The position numbers and the translations under genes were made by a program. The notes under the pieces were generated by a model. That model saw only the letters and a program-made list of their open reading frames with translations. It ran no database searches and was not told the origin of the DNA. A stretch of 64,000 nt of DNA, taken from positions 186,001 to 250,000 of the forward strand of contig NZ_JAAWWP010000011.1 of assembly GCF_012273655.1 (NCBI RefSeq), given 5' to 3'. This DNA comes from Streptomyces physcomitrii (GTDB lineage: Bacteria > Actinomycetota > Actinomycetes > Streptomycetales > Streptomycetaceae). Shown one piece after another: positions 24,919 through 34,075 of the stretch (the stretch's first letter is position 1; each line of letters opens with the position of its first letter).

Positions 24919-25815
24919 TCAAGGCAGCGCGATCCCCGTCTCCCACCCCCCGAGCGCCCCCGCGCACAGGCAGGCGCGGTCCTCGGTGGCGGGCAGGGCG
25001 GCCACGGCGTCGAAGAGGACCTCGCGGAGGCGGTCGACGTTGGCGGCGAAGACGCGCATGACCTCGGCGTGGGAGACGCCCTCGCCGGTCTCGGCACCCG
25101 CGTCCAGGTCGGTGACCAGGGTCAACGAGGTGTAGCAGAGTTCCAGTTCGCGGGCGAGGGCGGCCTCCGGGTGGCCGGTCATGCCGACCACCGACCAGCC
25201 CTGGGCGGCATGCCACCGGGACTCGGCGCGGGTGGAGAAGCGCGGGCCCTCCACGACGACCAGGGTGCCGCCGTCCACCGCCTCCCAGCCGCGGCCCTGT
25301 GCGGCCACCAGCGCGGCCTTGCGGCCGTCGGGGCAGTAGGGGTCGGCGAGCGAGACGTGCACCACGTTGGGGGTGCTGCCGTCGGCGCGCGGGACGCCGT
25401 CGAAGTAGGACTGGGCCCGCGCCTTCGTACGGTCCACGAACTGGTCCGGTACGAGCAGCGTCCCCACGCCGTACTCCGGGCGGAGGCCACCCACCGCGCA
25501 GGGGCCGAGGACCTGGCGCACCCCGAGGCTGCGCAGGGCCCAGAGGTTGGCGCGGTAGTTGATGCGGTGCGGGGGGAGGTGGTGGCCGCGGCCGTGGCGG
25601 GGCAGGAAAGCGACCCGGCGGCCGGAGATCTCGCCGAGGAAGAGGGAGTCGCTGGGCGGACCGTAGGGGGTGTCCACCTGGACCTCGGTCACGTCCTCGA
25701 GGAAGGAGTAGAAGCCGGAGCCGCCGATGACACCGACCTCGGCCCGCTCCGGCTGCCCGGCGGCAGGGGAGGAGGGGACCGAGGTCGTCGCGTCTGTGTT
25801 CGCCTTGTTCGCCAT
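24919..25815 (-). CDS. mtnP: S-methyl-5'-thioadenosine phosphorylase
   Basis: 298-aa PNP/MTAP-family phosphorylase. Visible are the phosphate loop IGGSGFYSF, the RHGRGHHLPPHRINYRAN motif, a VEGPRFSTRAES substrate segment and GMTGHPEAALARELELCY. The reaction cleaves methylthioadenosine with phosphate for methionine salvage. GHPE at the base-binding loop could also fit other 6-oxo or 6-amino purine nucleosides, so specificity is not certain. ATG at 25815. It is downstream of, and codirectional with, the FmdB gene. Confidence 0.9.
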   Translation of the reverse strand: MANKANTDATTSVPSSPAAGQPERAEVGVIGGSGFYSFLEDVTEVQVDTPYGPPSDSLFLGEISGRRVAFLPRHGRGHHLPPHRINYRANLWALRSLGVRQVLGPCAVGGLRPEYGVGTLLVPDQFVDRTKARAQSYFDGVPRADGSTPNVVHVSLADPYCPDGRKAALVAAQGRGWEAVDGGTLVVVEGPRFSTRAESRWHAAQGWSVVGMTGHPEAALARELELCYTSLTLVTDLDAGAETGEGVSHAEVMRVFAANVDRLREVLFDAVAALPATEDRACLCAGALGGWETGIALP

Positions 25816-25889
25816 GCCCCGCAGATTAGCGGGGCCGGCCGCGGTTCAGCAGGGCCGGGCGGTGCCGCCGCGAAGGGGCGGCGGCAGGG

Positions 25890-26246
25890 TCAGGCGGCGC
25901 CCGCGGTGGAGGTGCTGCTGGAGCTCGCGCCCGAGGTGCTCGTGGAGCCGCTGCCCGAGGAACCGCCCGAGGAGCCCGACGAGGAGGAACCGCTCGACGC
26001 GGCGGAGTCCGCGGACTTGGCGCCGCTGTCCGCGGCGGGCTTCGACGCCGGGGAGCTGCTCGACGAGGAGCCGCGGCTGTCGTTGCGGTAGAAACCGGAG
26101 CCCTTGAAGACGATGCCGACCGCGGAGAACACCTTCTTCAGGCGTCCCTGGCAGCTCGGGCACTCGGTGAGGGCGTCGTCGGTGAACTTCTGCACCGCCT
26201 CGAGGCCCTCGCCGCACTCGGTGCACTGGTACTGGTAGGTCGGCAC
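25890..26246 (-). CDS. FmdB-family zinc-ribbon protein
   Basis: 118 aa. The first 55 residues are a rubredoxin-like zinc ribbon: MPTYQYQCTECGEGLE, then CPSCQGRLKKVFSAVGIVFKGSGFYRND. A long Ser/Gly/Ala low-complexity tail follows. The family is abundant in actinobacteria but poorly understood. GTG at 26246 is chosen because AGGAGG lies seven bases upstream and MPTYQYQC is the conserved family start. A CIRCE-like operator sits immediately upstream, suggesting heat-shock (HrcA) control. Confidence 0.9.
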   Translation of the reverse strand: MPTYQYQCTECGEGLEAVQKFTDDALTECPSCQGRLKKVFSAVGIVFKGSGFYRNDSRGSSSSSSPASKPAADSGAKSADSAASSGSSSSGSSGGSSGSGSTSTSGASSSSTSTAGAA

Positions 26247-26256
26247 GTGCTTCCTC

Positions 26257-26283
26257 CTGGCACTCTCACTCAATGAGTGCTAA
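26257..26283 (-). promoter_or_regulatory. CIRCE-like (HrcA) operator upstream of the FmdB gene
   Basis: On the minus strand TTAGCACTC, nine bases, then GAGTGCCAG. The consensus CIRCE element is TTAGCACTC-N9-GAGTGCTAA, so the left arm is perfect, the spacing exact, and the right arm matches seven of nine. Its end abuts the Shine-Dalgarno of the FmdB gene, where HrcA binding would block transcription. Confidence 0.75.
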
Positions 26284-26313
26284 CGACAGTCCATAGTGAC
26301 GTATTCCGAGGGA

Positions 26314-27594
26314 TCAGTCCACTGCCACGGGCACGGGGTGAGGGATCCCACGCGCGGCGGTGCGCGCGACCGGGGGCGGGACCAGGTGCGCGCGCAGGCC
26401 GAGCAGCACGGTCAGGGCGAGCAGGGTGCCGCCGAGCGGGACCAGGAAGCCGGTGCCCTGGCCGAGGCGGTCCTCCAGGAGCCCGGCCACCGTCACCGCG
26501 GCGGCCTGGCCGAGGGCGACCGCGCCGGTCAGCCAGGTGAAGGCCTCGGTGCGGGCGGCGCCGGGCACCAGCCGCTCGACCAGGATGTAGCCGGTGATGA
26601 TCGAGGGCGCGATGCACACCCCGACGAGGAGGCCGAGCCCGGCGAGCAGCGGCGCCGAGTGCGCGGCCCACAGTCCGGAGGCGGCGAGGGCGAGCGCCGC
26701 GTAGCCGGTGAGCAGCCGGTGCCGGGGTGCCCGCTTCCAGGCGATCGCCCCGCAGGCCAGGCCGGAGAGCATGTTGCCCGCGGCGAAGATCCCGTAGAGG
26801 ACGCCGTTCAGGCCGGGTTCGCCGATCGACTCGGTGAAGGCGGCGAGGGAGACCTGCATACCGCCGAAGACGGTGCCGATGCCGAGGAAGGCGGCCACCA
26901 GGGCGCGTACCCCGGGTGTCCGCAGCGCCGAGACGTGCCGGGCCGGCGCTTCCTGGGCGTTCTTCGCGCGGTCCCCGGCGGGGCGGGGCTCGGTGCCGCG
27001 CCGGGCGGCGAAGAGCAGGCCGCCGAGGAGGGTCAGGCCCGCCTCGGCGAGCAGTCCGGCGGCCGGGTCGACCGCGGTGCACAGGGCGGTGGCGAGCAAG
27101 GGGCCGAGGACGAAGGTGAGTTCGTCGGTGACCGATTCGAAGGCGGTCGCGGTCGGCAGCAGCGGGGAGTCGCGCAGGATCCGGGCCCAGCGGGCGCGCA
27201 CCATGGGGCCGATCTGCGGGACCGAGGCGCCGGTGGGCACCGCCGCGGCGAACAGGGCCCAGGCGGGGGCGTGGGCGAGCGCGAGCAGGGTGAGCGTCAG
27301 GGCGGCCGCGGTGTGCAGGGCCACCCCGGGCAGCAGGACGCGGCGCTGGCCGAGCCGGTCGGCGAGCCGCCCGCCGAGCGGGGCGCACAGGGCCATCGCG
27401 ACCCCGGTGACGGCGGCCACGGCGCCCGCGGTCCCGTAGGAGCCGGTGGTGTGCCGCACCAGCAGGACGATCGAGAGGGTCAGCATCGCGAAGGGCTGGC
27501 GGGCGGCGAAGCCGGGGAGCAGGAATGTCCAGGCGCCGGGGGTGCGCAGCAGGGGCCCGTATCCGGGACGGGCGGAGGTGACCGTGGTTGCCAC
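26314..27594 (-). CDS. MFS transporter
   Basis: 426 aa with about 12 hydrophobic segments. The loop 2-3 motif is GGRLADRLGQRRVLLPG. The soluble middle loop (RRGTEPRPAGDRAKNAQEAPA) separates the two six-helix halves. No close substrate class is recognisable; it resembles single-gene YfcJ/SetA-like MFS members of actinomycetes. GTG at 27594 (MATTVTSARPGYGPLL) is chosen from an AAAGG upstream and from homologue-like length; the frame is open to 27723. Confidence 0.85.
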   Translation of the reverse strand: MATTVTSARPGYGPLLRTPGAWTFLLPGFAARQPFAMLTLSIVLLVRHTTGSYGTAGAVAAVTGVAMALCAPLGGRLADRLGQRRVLLPGVALHTAAALTLTLLALAHAPAWALFAAAVPTGASVPQIGPMVRARWARILRDSPLLPTATAFESVTDELTFVLGPLLATALCTAVDPAAGLLAEAGLTLLGGLLFAARRGTEPRPAGDRAKNAQEAPARHVSALRTPGVRALVAAFLGIGTVFGGMQVSLAAFTESIGEPGLNGVLYGIFAAGNMLSGLACGAIAWKRAPRHRLLTGYAALALAASGLWAAHSAPLLAGLGLLVGVCIAPSIITGYILVERLVPGAARTEAFTWLTGAVALGQAAAVTVAGLLEDRLGQGTGFLVPLGGTLLALTVLLGLRAHLVPPPVARTAARGIPHPVPVAVD

Positions 27595-27880
27595 GGCCGT
27601 GCCTTTCTGCCGCCTGGTAGCGCGCCGGTGCGCGCCGAGAGCTGTCCTCTTGCGCGGATCTGCGGTAGTTACCGGGGTCCGCTCGGGGGTGCCGGACACC
27701 GCCCAGGACGCCGCGGCCGCCATACGGTCGCGCCAGCTCTGCGTCAGGCAGAGGTGGTGACGATCAAGTGCGCGTCCATCTTACAAGCGGTTCACAGGGG
27801 TTTTACCCGCCGAGCGGCGAAGGTGACGAAGGCGACGGTGGCGGCCGGTTCCTCCCGGGGCCCGGCGGCCGGGCCCCGGT

Positions 27881-29398
27881 TCACCGGCCGCCCGGGTCCT
27901 TGCTGTCGCCGCCGTCCGTGCCGAGCCATCCGGCGAGCTTGCCGCCGCGGCCGACCGCGCGCAGCCGGCGTTCGGCGGCGTCGCGGACCGGGTCGGTGGC
28001 GACGACGAGGAGTTCGTCGCCGTGGCGCAGCATGGTCGTCGGGGTGGGGACGAAGGAGCTGCCGTCGCGGACGACCAGGGTGACCGCGGCCCCGGCGGGC
28101 AGCCGCAGTTCGCCGATCTCCACGCCGTGCATCCGGGAGCTCTCGGGCACCGCCACGGACAGCAGGTGGCCGCGCAGCCGCTCCAGCGGGGCGGATTCGA
28201 TGCCGAGGTCGGAGGCGGCGTCCCGGGTGCCGAGGCCGAGGCGGCGGGCGACCCAGGGCAGGGTCGGGCCCTGGATGAGGGTGTAGACGACGACCAGGAC
28301 GAAGACGATGTTGAAGATGCGGGTGCTGTCCTCGACGCCGCCGACCATCGGGATGGTGGCCAGGATGATGGGGACGGCGCCGCGCAGTCCGGCCCAGGAG
28401 ATCAGCGCCTTCTCCTGCCAGGGCATCCTGAACGGCAGCAGGCTCAGCATCACTTCGACCGGGCGGGCGATCATGGTCAGGACCAGCCCGATGACGAGCG
28501 CGGGCCAGATGTCGTCCGCCATGTCGTGCGGGGTGACCAGGAGTCCGAGCAGGACGAACATGCCGATCTGGGCGATCCAGCCGAGGCCCTCGGCGAAGCC
28601 GCGGGTGGCCGGGAAGTGCGGCAGGCGGGCGTTGCCGAGGATCACCGAGGCCAGGTAGACCGCGAGGAAGCCGCTGCCGTGGGCGAGCGCCCCGGCCGCG
28701 TAGGCGGTCACCGCGATGGCCATCACGGCGATGGGGTAGAGGCCGGAGGCGGGCAGGGCGACATGGCGCAGCCCGTAGGCGCCGAGCCAGCCGACGGCGA
28801 GGCCGATCGCGGCGCCGATCGCCAGCTCCAGGGTGATCTCGCCGAGCAGGGTGTACCAGTGCTCTATCGGTCCCGAGTGCGAGAAGGCGACGACGAGGAT
28901 GACCACGGGGGCGTCGTTGAAGCCGGACTCGGCCTCCAGGATTCCGGTGATGCGGGAGGGCAGCGGGACCTTGCGCAGCACGGAGAAGACGGCCGCCGCG
29001 TCGGTGGAGGAGACCACGGCGCCGATGATCAGCGCCGGGCGCCATTCGAGGCCGACCAGATAGTGCGCTCCTGCCGCCGTGACACCCACGCTCACGGCGA
29101 CTCCCGCGAGCGAGAGCATCACGGCGGCGGGCAACGCGGGCTTGATTTCACGCCATTTGGTGCCGAGACCGCCCTCGGCCAGAATCACCACAAGGGCGGC
29201 ATATCCGATGACCTGGGTCAACTCGGCGTTGTTGAAGTCGATGTTGCCGATGCCGTCCTGCCCCATCAGCACGCCGATGCCGAGGTAGACGAGCAGGCTG
29301 GGGAGCCCGCTGCGGGAGGAGAGCCGTACCGCCGTGACGGCGAAGAGCAGCACCAGGGAGCAGACGAGCAGGATTTCGTTGAGCTCGTGGACAGTCAG
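27881..29398 (-). CDS. CPA1-type K+(Na+)/H+ antiporter with RCK_C domain
   Basis: 505 aa. About 12 TM segments include the ion-binding EAESGFNDAPVVIL and SSTDAAAVFSVLRK signatures of NhaP2/CvrA-like antiporters. The C-terminus (about 400-480) is a TrkA_C/RCK_C domain (HGVEIGELRLPAGAAVTLVVRDG), which in related proteins can bind c-di-AMP or nucleotides. The start is probably CTG at 29398 (LTVHELNEILLVCS): the extra residues complete TM1 and AAAGGGA precedes it. The next usable codon is GTG at 29353, inside TM1. Inferred role: cation and pH homeostasis. Confidence 0.88.
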   Translation of the reverse strand: MTVHELNEILLVCSLVLLFAVTAVRLSSRSGLPSLLVYLGIGVLMGQDGIGNIDFNNAELTQVIGYAALVVILAEGGLGTKWREIKPALPAAVMLSLAGVAVSVGVTAAGAHYLVGLEWRPALIIGAVVSSTDAAAVFSVLRKVPLPSRITGILEAESGFNDAPVVILVVAFSHSGPIEHWYTLLGEITLELAIGAAIGLAVGWLGAYGLRHVALPASGLYPIAVMAIAVTAYAAGALAHGSGFLAVYLASVILGNARLPHFPATRGFAEGLGWIAQIGMFVLLGLLVTPHDMADDIWPALVIGLVLTMIARPVEVMLSLLPFRMPWQEKALISWAGLRGAVPIILATIPMVGGVEDSTRIFNIVFVLVVVYTLIQGPTLPWVARRLGLGTRDAASDLGIESAPLERLRGHLLSVAVPESSRMHGVEIGELRLPAGAAVTLVVRDGSSFVPTPTTMLRHGDELLVVATDPVRDAAERRLRAVGRGGKLAGWLGTDGGDSKDPGGR

Positions 29399-29676
29399 GG
29401 GCCGGTCCCTTTCTGTTGTCTTGTCCGGACATGTGTCCGGCAGCGGGGGCCTGTTACTTCGTTACCTTACCTAATCATTGACGCTTTCTTGACGGGCTTC
29501 GGCTCTGAGCGAACAACTGGGCGCGATCCGCTGGCAGATACCGCGTCCTGGGCTCTTCAACTGTGCGCCTATGGTTGCTCCAGCGCTCTTCAGGCCGCCG
29601 CGAACCGAGCCCCCTCGGTTCTGCGAGCCGGCCGTCTCGACAGCTCGCCGCTTCGCGAAGGACAGCAAGGACAGCG
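29399..29676. promoter_or_regulatory. Divergent intergenic region, antiporter / acylase
   Basis: 278 bp between divergent starts. It holds an A+T-rich patch at about 29452-29495. One half (TTAGGTAAGG on the minus strand, about 29464-29473) resembles a half iron box, but the other half does not match. The acylase Shine-Dalgarno AAGGA is at about 29666. Confidence 0.4.
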
Positions 29677-32430
29677 ATGCCTGCACACACCAACGCCCCT
29701 TCCGGTCGCCAGCCCGGCAAGAAGAAGGGGCGCCGCGCGCGGCTCCTCGTGATCGTCCTGGTCCTGGCCCTGGTCGCGGGCATCGGCTACGGGGCCTACT
29801 GGAGCGTGGACGCCGTGCGCGCCTCGCTGCCCCAGACCAAGGGCTCCCTCCAACTCAAGGGCCTGGCGGGCCCGGTGGACGTACGGCGCGACGGGCACGG
29901 CATCCCGCAGGTGTACGCCTCCTCCGACGAGGACCTTTTCATGGCCCAGGGCTTCGTCCAGGCCCAGGACCGCTTCTGGGAGATGGACGTGCGCCGGCAC
30001 ACCACCTCCGGGCGCCTCTCGGAGATGTTCGGCAAGGGCCAGGTCAAGACCGACGAGTTCCTGCGCACCCTCGGCTGGCACCGCGTCGCGCAGCAGGAGT
30101 ACGACACCAAGCTCTCGGCCTCCACCAAGAAGTACCTCCAGGCCTACGCGAAGGGCGTCAACGCCTACCTCGACGGCAAGGACGGCAAGGAACTCTCCCT
30201 GGAGTACGCCGCCCTGGGCTTCGCCCACGAGTACACCCCGAAGAAGTGGACCCCGGTCGACTCGGTCGCCTGGCTGAAGGCGATGGCCTGGGACCTGCGG
30301 GCCAATATGCAGGACGAGATCGACCGCGCCCTGATGACCAGCCGCCTCGGCCCCGGCCAGATCGAGGACCTCTACCCGCCCTACCCGTACGAGGAGCACA
30401 AGCCCGTCGTACGCGAGGGCGGTTACGACGAGCTCACCAAGAGCTACGAGTCCCGTGAGCCCGCCTCCTCCGGCGGCTCCGGCGGGACGGGCGGCACCGC
30501 GGGCAGCGGCCTCGCGGGCGGCACCACGGCGCCCGGCGGACTCACCGGCCAGCTCTCGCGGCTGTCCGACGCCCTCGACGAGGTCCCCGCGGTCTTCGGC
30601 CCGAACGGCAACGGCATCGGCTCCAACTCCTGGGTGGTGGGCGGCAAGCACACCATCACCGGCAAGCCGCTGCTCGCCAACGACCCGCACCTGGCGCCCT
30701 CGCTGCCCTCGGTCTGGTACCAGATGGGGCTGCACTGCCGGGGCATCTCCGAGAACTGCCAGTACGACGTCTCGGGTTACACCTTCGCGGGCATGCCCGG
30801 CGTGGTCGTCGGCCACAACCAGAAGATCTCCTGGGGCGTGACCAACCTCGGCGCCGACGTCAGCGACCTGTACCTGGAGAAGTTCAGCGGCGACGGCTAC
30901 ACGTACGACGGCAAGACGCGGCCGTTCACCACCCGCAAGGAGACCATCGAGGTCGCCGACGGCCCCGACAAGACCATCACGGTGCGCGAGACGAACAACG
31001 GCCCGCTGATCTCCGACCGCAGCGACGAGCTGCGCGAGGTCGGCAGAAAGGCCGATGTGGACGCGGCCGCCCCCGACCGCGGCGCGGGCTACGGCATCTC
31101 CCTGAAGTGGACCGCGCTCAGCCCCGGCCGCACCATGGACGCCGTCTTCGCCTTCGACAAGGCGCAGAGCTGGCAGGAGTTCCGCAGCGCGGCCAAGCTC
31201 TTCGAGGTGCCCTCGCAGAACCTCGTCTACGCCGACACCGAGGGCAACATCGGCTACCAGGCGCCCGGCCGCATCCCGGTGCGCGCCAAGGGCGACGGCT
31301 CGCTGCCCGCGCCCGGCTGGGATCCCGCCTACCGCTGGGACCGCTGGATCCAACAGGACGAGCTGCCTTACGAGTTCAACCCCGAGCGCGGCTACATCGT
31401 GGCCGCGAACCAGGCCGTCGTCGACGAGAAGTACCCGTACACGCTGACCACCGACTGGGGCTACGGCACCCGCAGTCAGCGCATCGACGACCTGATCCGG
31501 CAGAAGACCAGGAACGGCGGCAAGATCTCCACCGAGGACATGCGCCTCATGCAGACGGACAACAGCAGCGAGATCGCCAAGCTGCTCACCCCCGAGCTGC
31601 TGAAGATCGACATCTCGGACTCCTACGTCCGCCAGGCGCAGAAGCTCCTGGAGGGCTGGGACTACACCCAGGACCCGGACTCGGGTGCGGCCGCCTACTT
31701 CAACGCGGTCTGGCGCAACATCCTCAAGCTCGCCTTCGGCAACAAGCTCCCGAAGGAGGTCCGCGTCGAGGGCCAGTGCCTGAGCGTGGAGCCCGCGGAC
31801 AACACCGGCCCCGCCGACGAGGACCGCCTGGTCCGCGAGTGCGGCGAGCGGGACGACACCTCCGCCCAGCCGGACGGCGGCGACCGCTGGTCCGAGGTGG
31901 TGCGGCGGCTGTTCGACGACGAGAAGAGCGACTGGTGGAAGACCCCCGCCAGCCGTACCGACAAGGCCACCGAGACCCGCGACCAGCTCTTCGCCCGGGC
32001 CATGGAGGACGCCCGCTGGGACCTGACGGCCAAGCTCGGCAAGGACGTCGACACCTGGAGCTGGGGCCGCCTGCACAAGCTGGAGCTGAAGAACCAGACG
32101 CTCGGCAAGGAGGGCCCGGGACTGGTCAAGTTCCTGCTGAACCGCGGCCCTTGGGACCTCGGCGGCGGCGAGGCCGCGGTCAACGCCACCGGCTGGAACG
32201 CCGCGAACGGCTACGGCGTGGTCTGGGTGCCCTCGATGCGGATGGTGGTCAACCTCGACGACCTCGACAAGTCGAAGTGGATCAACCTCACCGGCGCCTC
32301 CGGGCACGCCTACAGCGACCACTACACGGACCAGACCGACGCCTGGGCCAAGGGCGAGCTGTTCACCTGGGAGTTCTCGGAGCGCGCGGTGAAGAAGGCG
32401 GCCAAGGACACCCTGGTCCTCAAACCCTGA
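29677..32430 (+). CDS. Penicillin-acylase-family Ntn hydrolase, membrane-anchored or secreted
   Basis: 917 aa. An uncleaved or signal TM helix lies at about residues 22-42 (RLLVIVLVLALVAGIGYGAYW). The alpha-subunit region follows (DVRRDGHGIPQVYASSDEDLFMAQGFVQAQDRFWEMD), then a Gly/Ser/Thr linker to the autoproteolysis site GIG-SNSWVV, making Ser316 the N-terminal nucleophile of the beta subunit. NDPHLAPSLPSVWYQMGLHC is typical of family S45. Possible roles are acyl-homoserine-lactone, aculeacin-type lipopeptide or beta-lactam deacylation; sequence alone cannot decide. ATG at 29677 has AAGGA upstream. It is convergent with the cyclo-ligase gene, 23 bp apart, with no obvious terminator. Confidence 0.9.
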   Translation: MPAHTNAPSGRQPGKKKGRRARLLVIVLVLALVAGIGYGAYWSVDAVRASLPQTKGSLQLKGLAGPVDVRRDGHGIPQVYASSDEDLFMAQGFVQAQDRFWEMDVRRHTTSGRLSEMFGKGQVKTDEFLRTLGWHRVAQQEYDTKLSASTKKYLQAYAKGVNAYLDGKDGKELSLEYAALGFAHEYTPKKWTPVDSVAWLKAMAWDLRANMQDEIDRALMTSRLGPGQIEDLYPPYPYEEHKPVVREGGYDELTKSYESREPASSGGSGGTGGTAGSGLAGGTTAPGGLTGQLSRLSDALDEVPAVFGPNGNGIGSNSWVVGGKHTITGKPLLANDPHLAPSLPSVWYQMGLHCRGISENCQYDVSGYTFAGMPGVVVGHNQKISWGVTNLGADVSDLYLEKFSGDGYTYDGKTRPFTTRKETIEVADGPDKTITVRETNNGPLISDRSDELREVGRKADVDAAAPDRGAGYGISLKWTALSPGRTMDAVFAFDKAQSWQEFRSAAKLFEVPSQNLVYADTEGNIGYQAPGRIPVRAKGDGSLPAPGWDPAYRWDRWIQQDELPYEFNPERGYIVAANQAVVDEKYPYTLTTDWGYGTRSQRIDDLIRQKTRNGGKISTEDMRLMQTDNSSEIAKLLTPELLKIDISDSYVRQAQKLLEGWDYTQDPDSGAAAYFNAVWRNILKLAFGNKLPKEVRVEGQCLSVEPADNTGPADEDRLVRECGERDDTSAQPDGGDRWSEVVRRLFDDEKSDWWKTPASRTDKATETRDQLFARAMEDARWDLTAKLGKDVDTWSWGRLHKLELKNQTLGKEGPGLVKFLLNRGPWDLGGGEAAVNATGWNAANGYGVVWVPSMRMVVNLDDLDKSKWINLTGASGHAYSDHYTDQTDAWAKGELFTWEFSERAVKKAAKDTLVLKP

Positions 32431-32453
32431 ACACCCGCCGCGGCCGGGGGAGT

Positions 32454-33071
32454 TCAGATGGCGAAGCGGTGCACCGCCGCCGGGGTCAGGGCGGCGTGCA
32501 CCGGCTGGTCGTGGGGCTCGTGCGGCAGCGCCTCGACGACCTCGCCCTCGTACACCAGGACCACCAGGGCGGGGTCCGCGCCCGCGCGGGCGAGCCGGGC
32601 CAGGACCCGGTCGTAGCTGCCGCCCCCGCGGCCCAGGCGGATGCCCGCGTGGTCCACGGCCAGGCCCGGCAGCAGCACGGTGTCCGCGGCGAGCACCGCC
32701 CCGGTGCCGAGCGGGGGCCCGGCCGGTTCGCGCAGCGCCATCCGGCCCGGGTGCCGCACCGTGGCCAGCGAGCCGGGGCCGGTGTACTCGCCCCAGGACA
32801 GGTCGTTGTCGGCGAGCAGCACCGGCAGCAGCACCCGGGTGCCGCGCCCGCGCAGCCAGTCGAGCAGGGCGCCGGTGCCCGGCTCCGTACCCATGGACAC
32901 GTAGGCGGCCACGGTGGAAACCTGGCAGAGCGCGGGAAGGTCCGCCGCCCGGGCGGCGAACTGCGCGGCCTTTTCCTGGACGTCATCTTCCGTCAACCGG
33001 TTTCTCACGGACAGGAACTCTCGCCGCAACATTCGCTTGCCAGAGTCGGTCCCGCGCGGGGCTGCATTCAT
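32454..33071 (-). CDS. 5-formyltetrahydrofolate cyclo-ligase
   Basis: 205 aa. The ATP-binding basic N-terminus (GKRMLRREFLSVRNRL) and the C-terminal LLPGLAVDHAGIRLGRGGGSYDRVL motif (GxRLGRGGGYYDR in the family) identify the enzyme that converts 5-formyl-THF to 5,10-methenyl-THF with ATP. In actinobacteria it sits divergent from galU and the glp/sepX division genes, as here. ATG at 33071; a downstream Met (MLRREF) is possible because the Shine-Dalgarno is weak. Confidence 0.9.
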   Translation of the reverse strand: MNAAPRGTDSGKRMLRREFLSVRNRLTEDDVQEKAAQFAARAADLPALCQVSTVAAYVSMGTEPGTGALLDWLRGRGTRVLLPVLLADNDLSWGEYTGPGSLATVRHPGRMALREPAGPPLGTGAVLAADTVLLPGLAVDHAGIRLGRGGGSYDRVLARLARAGADPALVVLVYEGEVVEALPHEPHDQPVHAALTPAAVHRFAI

Positions 33072-33165
33072 GGATTGCTCACAAACCTTTCCGAAGGTGG
33101 GCATACGCAGCTGAATTAACCGGACCCTCACATTCTGTGCCAGGGCAGCGGTTAAGGTGGCGGAC

Positions 33166-34071
33166 ATGACTGAGCACCCCCACACCAGGATCACCAAGGC
33201 TGTCATTCCGGCGGCGGGACTGGGCACCAGGTTCCTGCCCGCGACCAAGGCAACTCCCAAGGAAATGCTGCCGGTTGTGGACAAGCCGGCTATTCAGTAC
33301 GTGGTGGAGGAGGCCGTCGCCGCCGGTCTCGACGACGTTCTCATGGTCACCGGACGCAACAAGCGCCCCCTTGAGGATCATTTCGACCGCAATTACGAAC
33401 TGGAAGAAGCCCTGACAAAGAAGGGCGACCGGACCCGGCTCAGCAGGGTCCAGGAATCCAGCGATCTCGCCACGATGCACTACGTACGCCAGGGTGACCC
33501 CCGCGGACTCGGTCATGCCGTCCTGTGCGCCGCCCCCCACGTCGGCCACGAGCCTTTCGCCGTCCTGCTCGGCGACGACCTGATCGACCCGCGCGACCCG
33601 CTGCTCGCCCGGATGACCGACATCCAGGAGCAGCGCGGCGGCACCGTCGTCGCCCTGATGGAGGTCGACCCCCAGCAGATCCACATGTACGGCTGCGCGG
33701 CGGTCGAGGCCACCGGGGAGTCCGACGTGGTCAAGGTGACCGGCCTGGTCGAGAAGCCCGACCCGGCGGACGCGCCGTCCAACTTCGCCATCATCGGCCG
33801 CTATGTCCTCGACCCCGCCGTCTTCGACATACTGCGCAAGACCGAGCCCGGCCGCGGCGGCGAGATCCAGCTCACCGACGCCCTCCAACAGCTCGCCGAG
33901 GACGAGAAGGTCGGCGGCCCCGTGCACGGCGTGGTCTTCAAGGGCCGCCGCTATGACACCGGCGACCGGGGAGACTACCTGCGTGCCATTGTCCGCCTCG
34001 CGTGCGAACGTGAGGACCTGGGACCGGACTTCAGGACCTGGCTACGCAGGTACGTCACCGAGGAGATGTAA
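33166..34071 (+). CDS. galU: UTP-glucose-1-phosphate uridylyltransferase
   Basis: 301 aa. The nucleotide-binding signature AVIPAAGLGTRFLPATKATPKEMLPVVDKP is complete, with GDDLI for metal binding and a VEKPDPADAPSNFAIIGRY segment. It makes UDP-glucose for cell-envelope glycans and trehalose. ATG at 33166 with AAGGTGG upstream. Four bases separate it from the next TTG start, so galU and glp are probably co-transcribed. Confidence 0.95.
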   Translation: MTEHPHTRITKAVIPAAGLGTRFLPATKATPKEMLPVVDKPAIQYVVEEAVAAGLDDVLMVTGRNKRPLEDHFDRNYELEEALTKKGDRTRLSRVQESSDLATMHYVRQGDPRGLGHAVLCAAPHVGHEPFAVLLGDDLIDPRDPLLARMTDIQEQRGGTVVALMEVDPQQIHMYGCAAVEATGESDVVKVTGLVEKPDPADAPSNFAIIGRYVLDPAVFDILRKTEPGRGGEIQLTDALQQLAEDEKVGGPVHGVVFKGRRYDTGDRGDYLRAIVRLACEREDLGPDFRTWLRRYVTEEM

Positions 34072-34075
34072 CCAC

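Noticed and set aside
29455-29480. Possible DmdR1/IdeR iron box upstream of the antiporter gene
   Set aside because: Only one half-site matches; the other half differs at most positions, and antiporters are not usual iron-regulon members.
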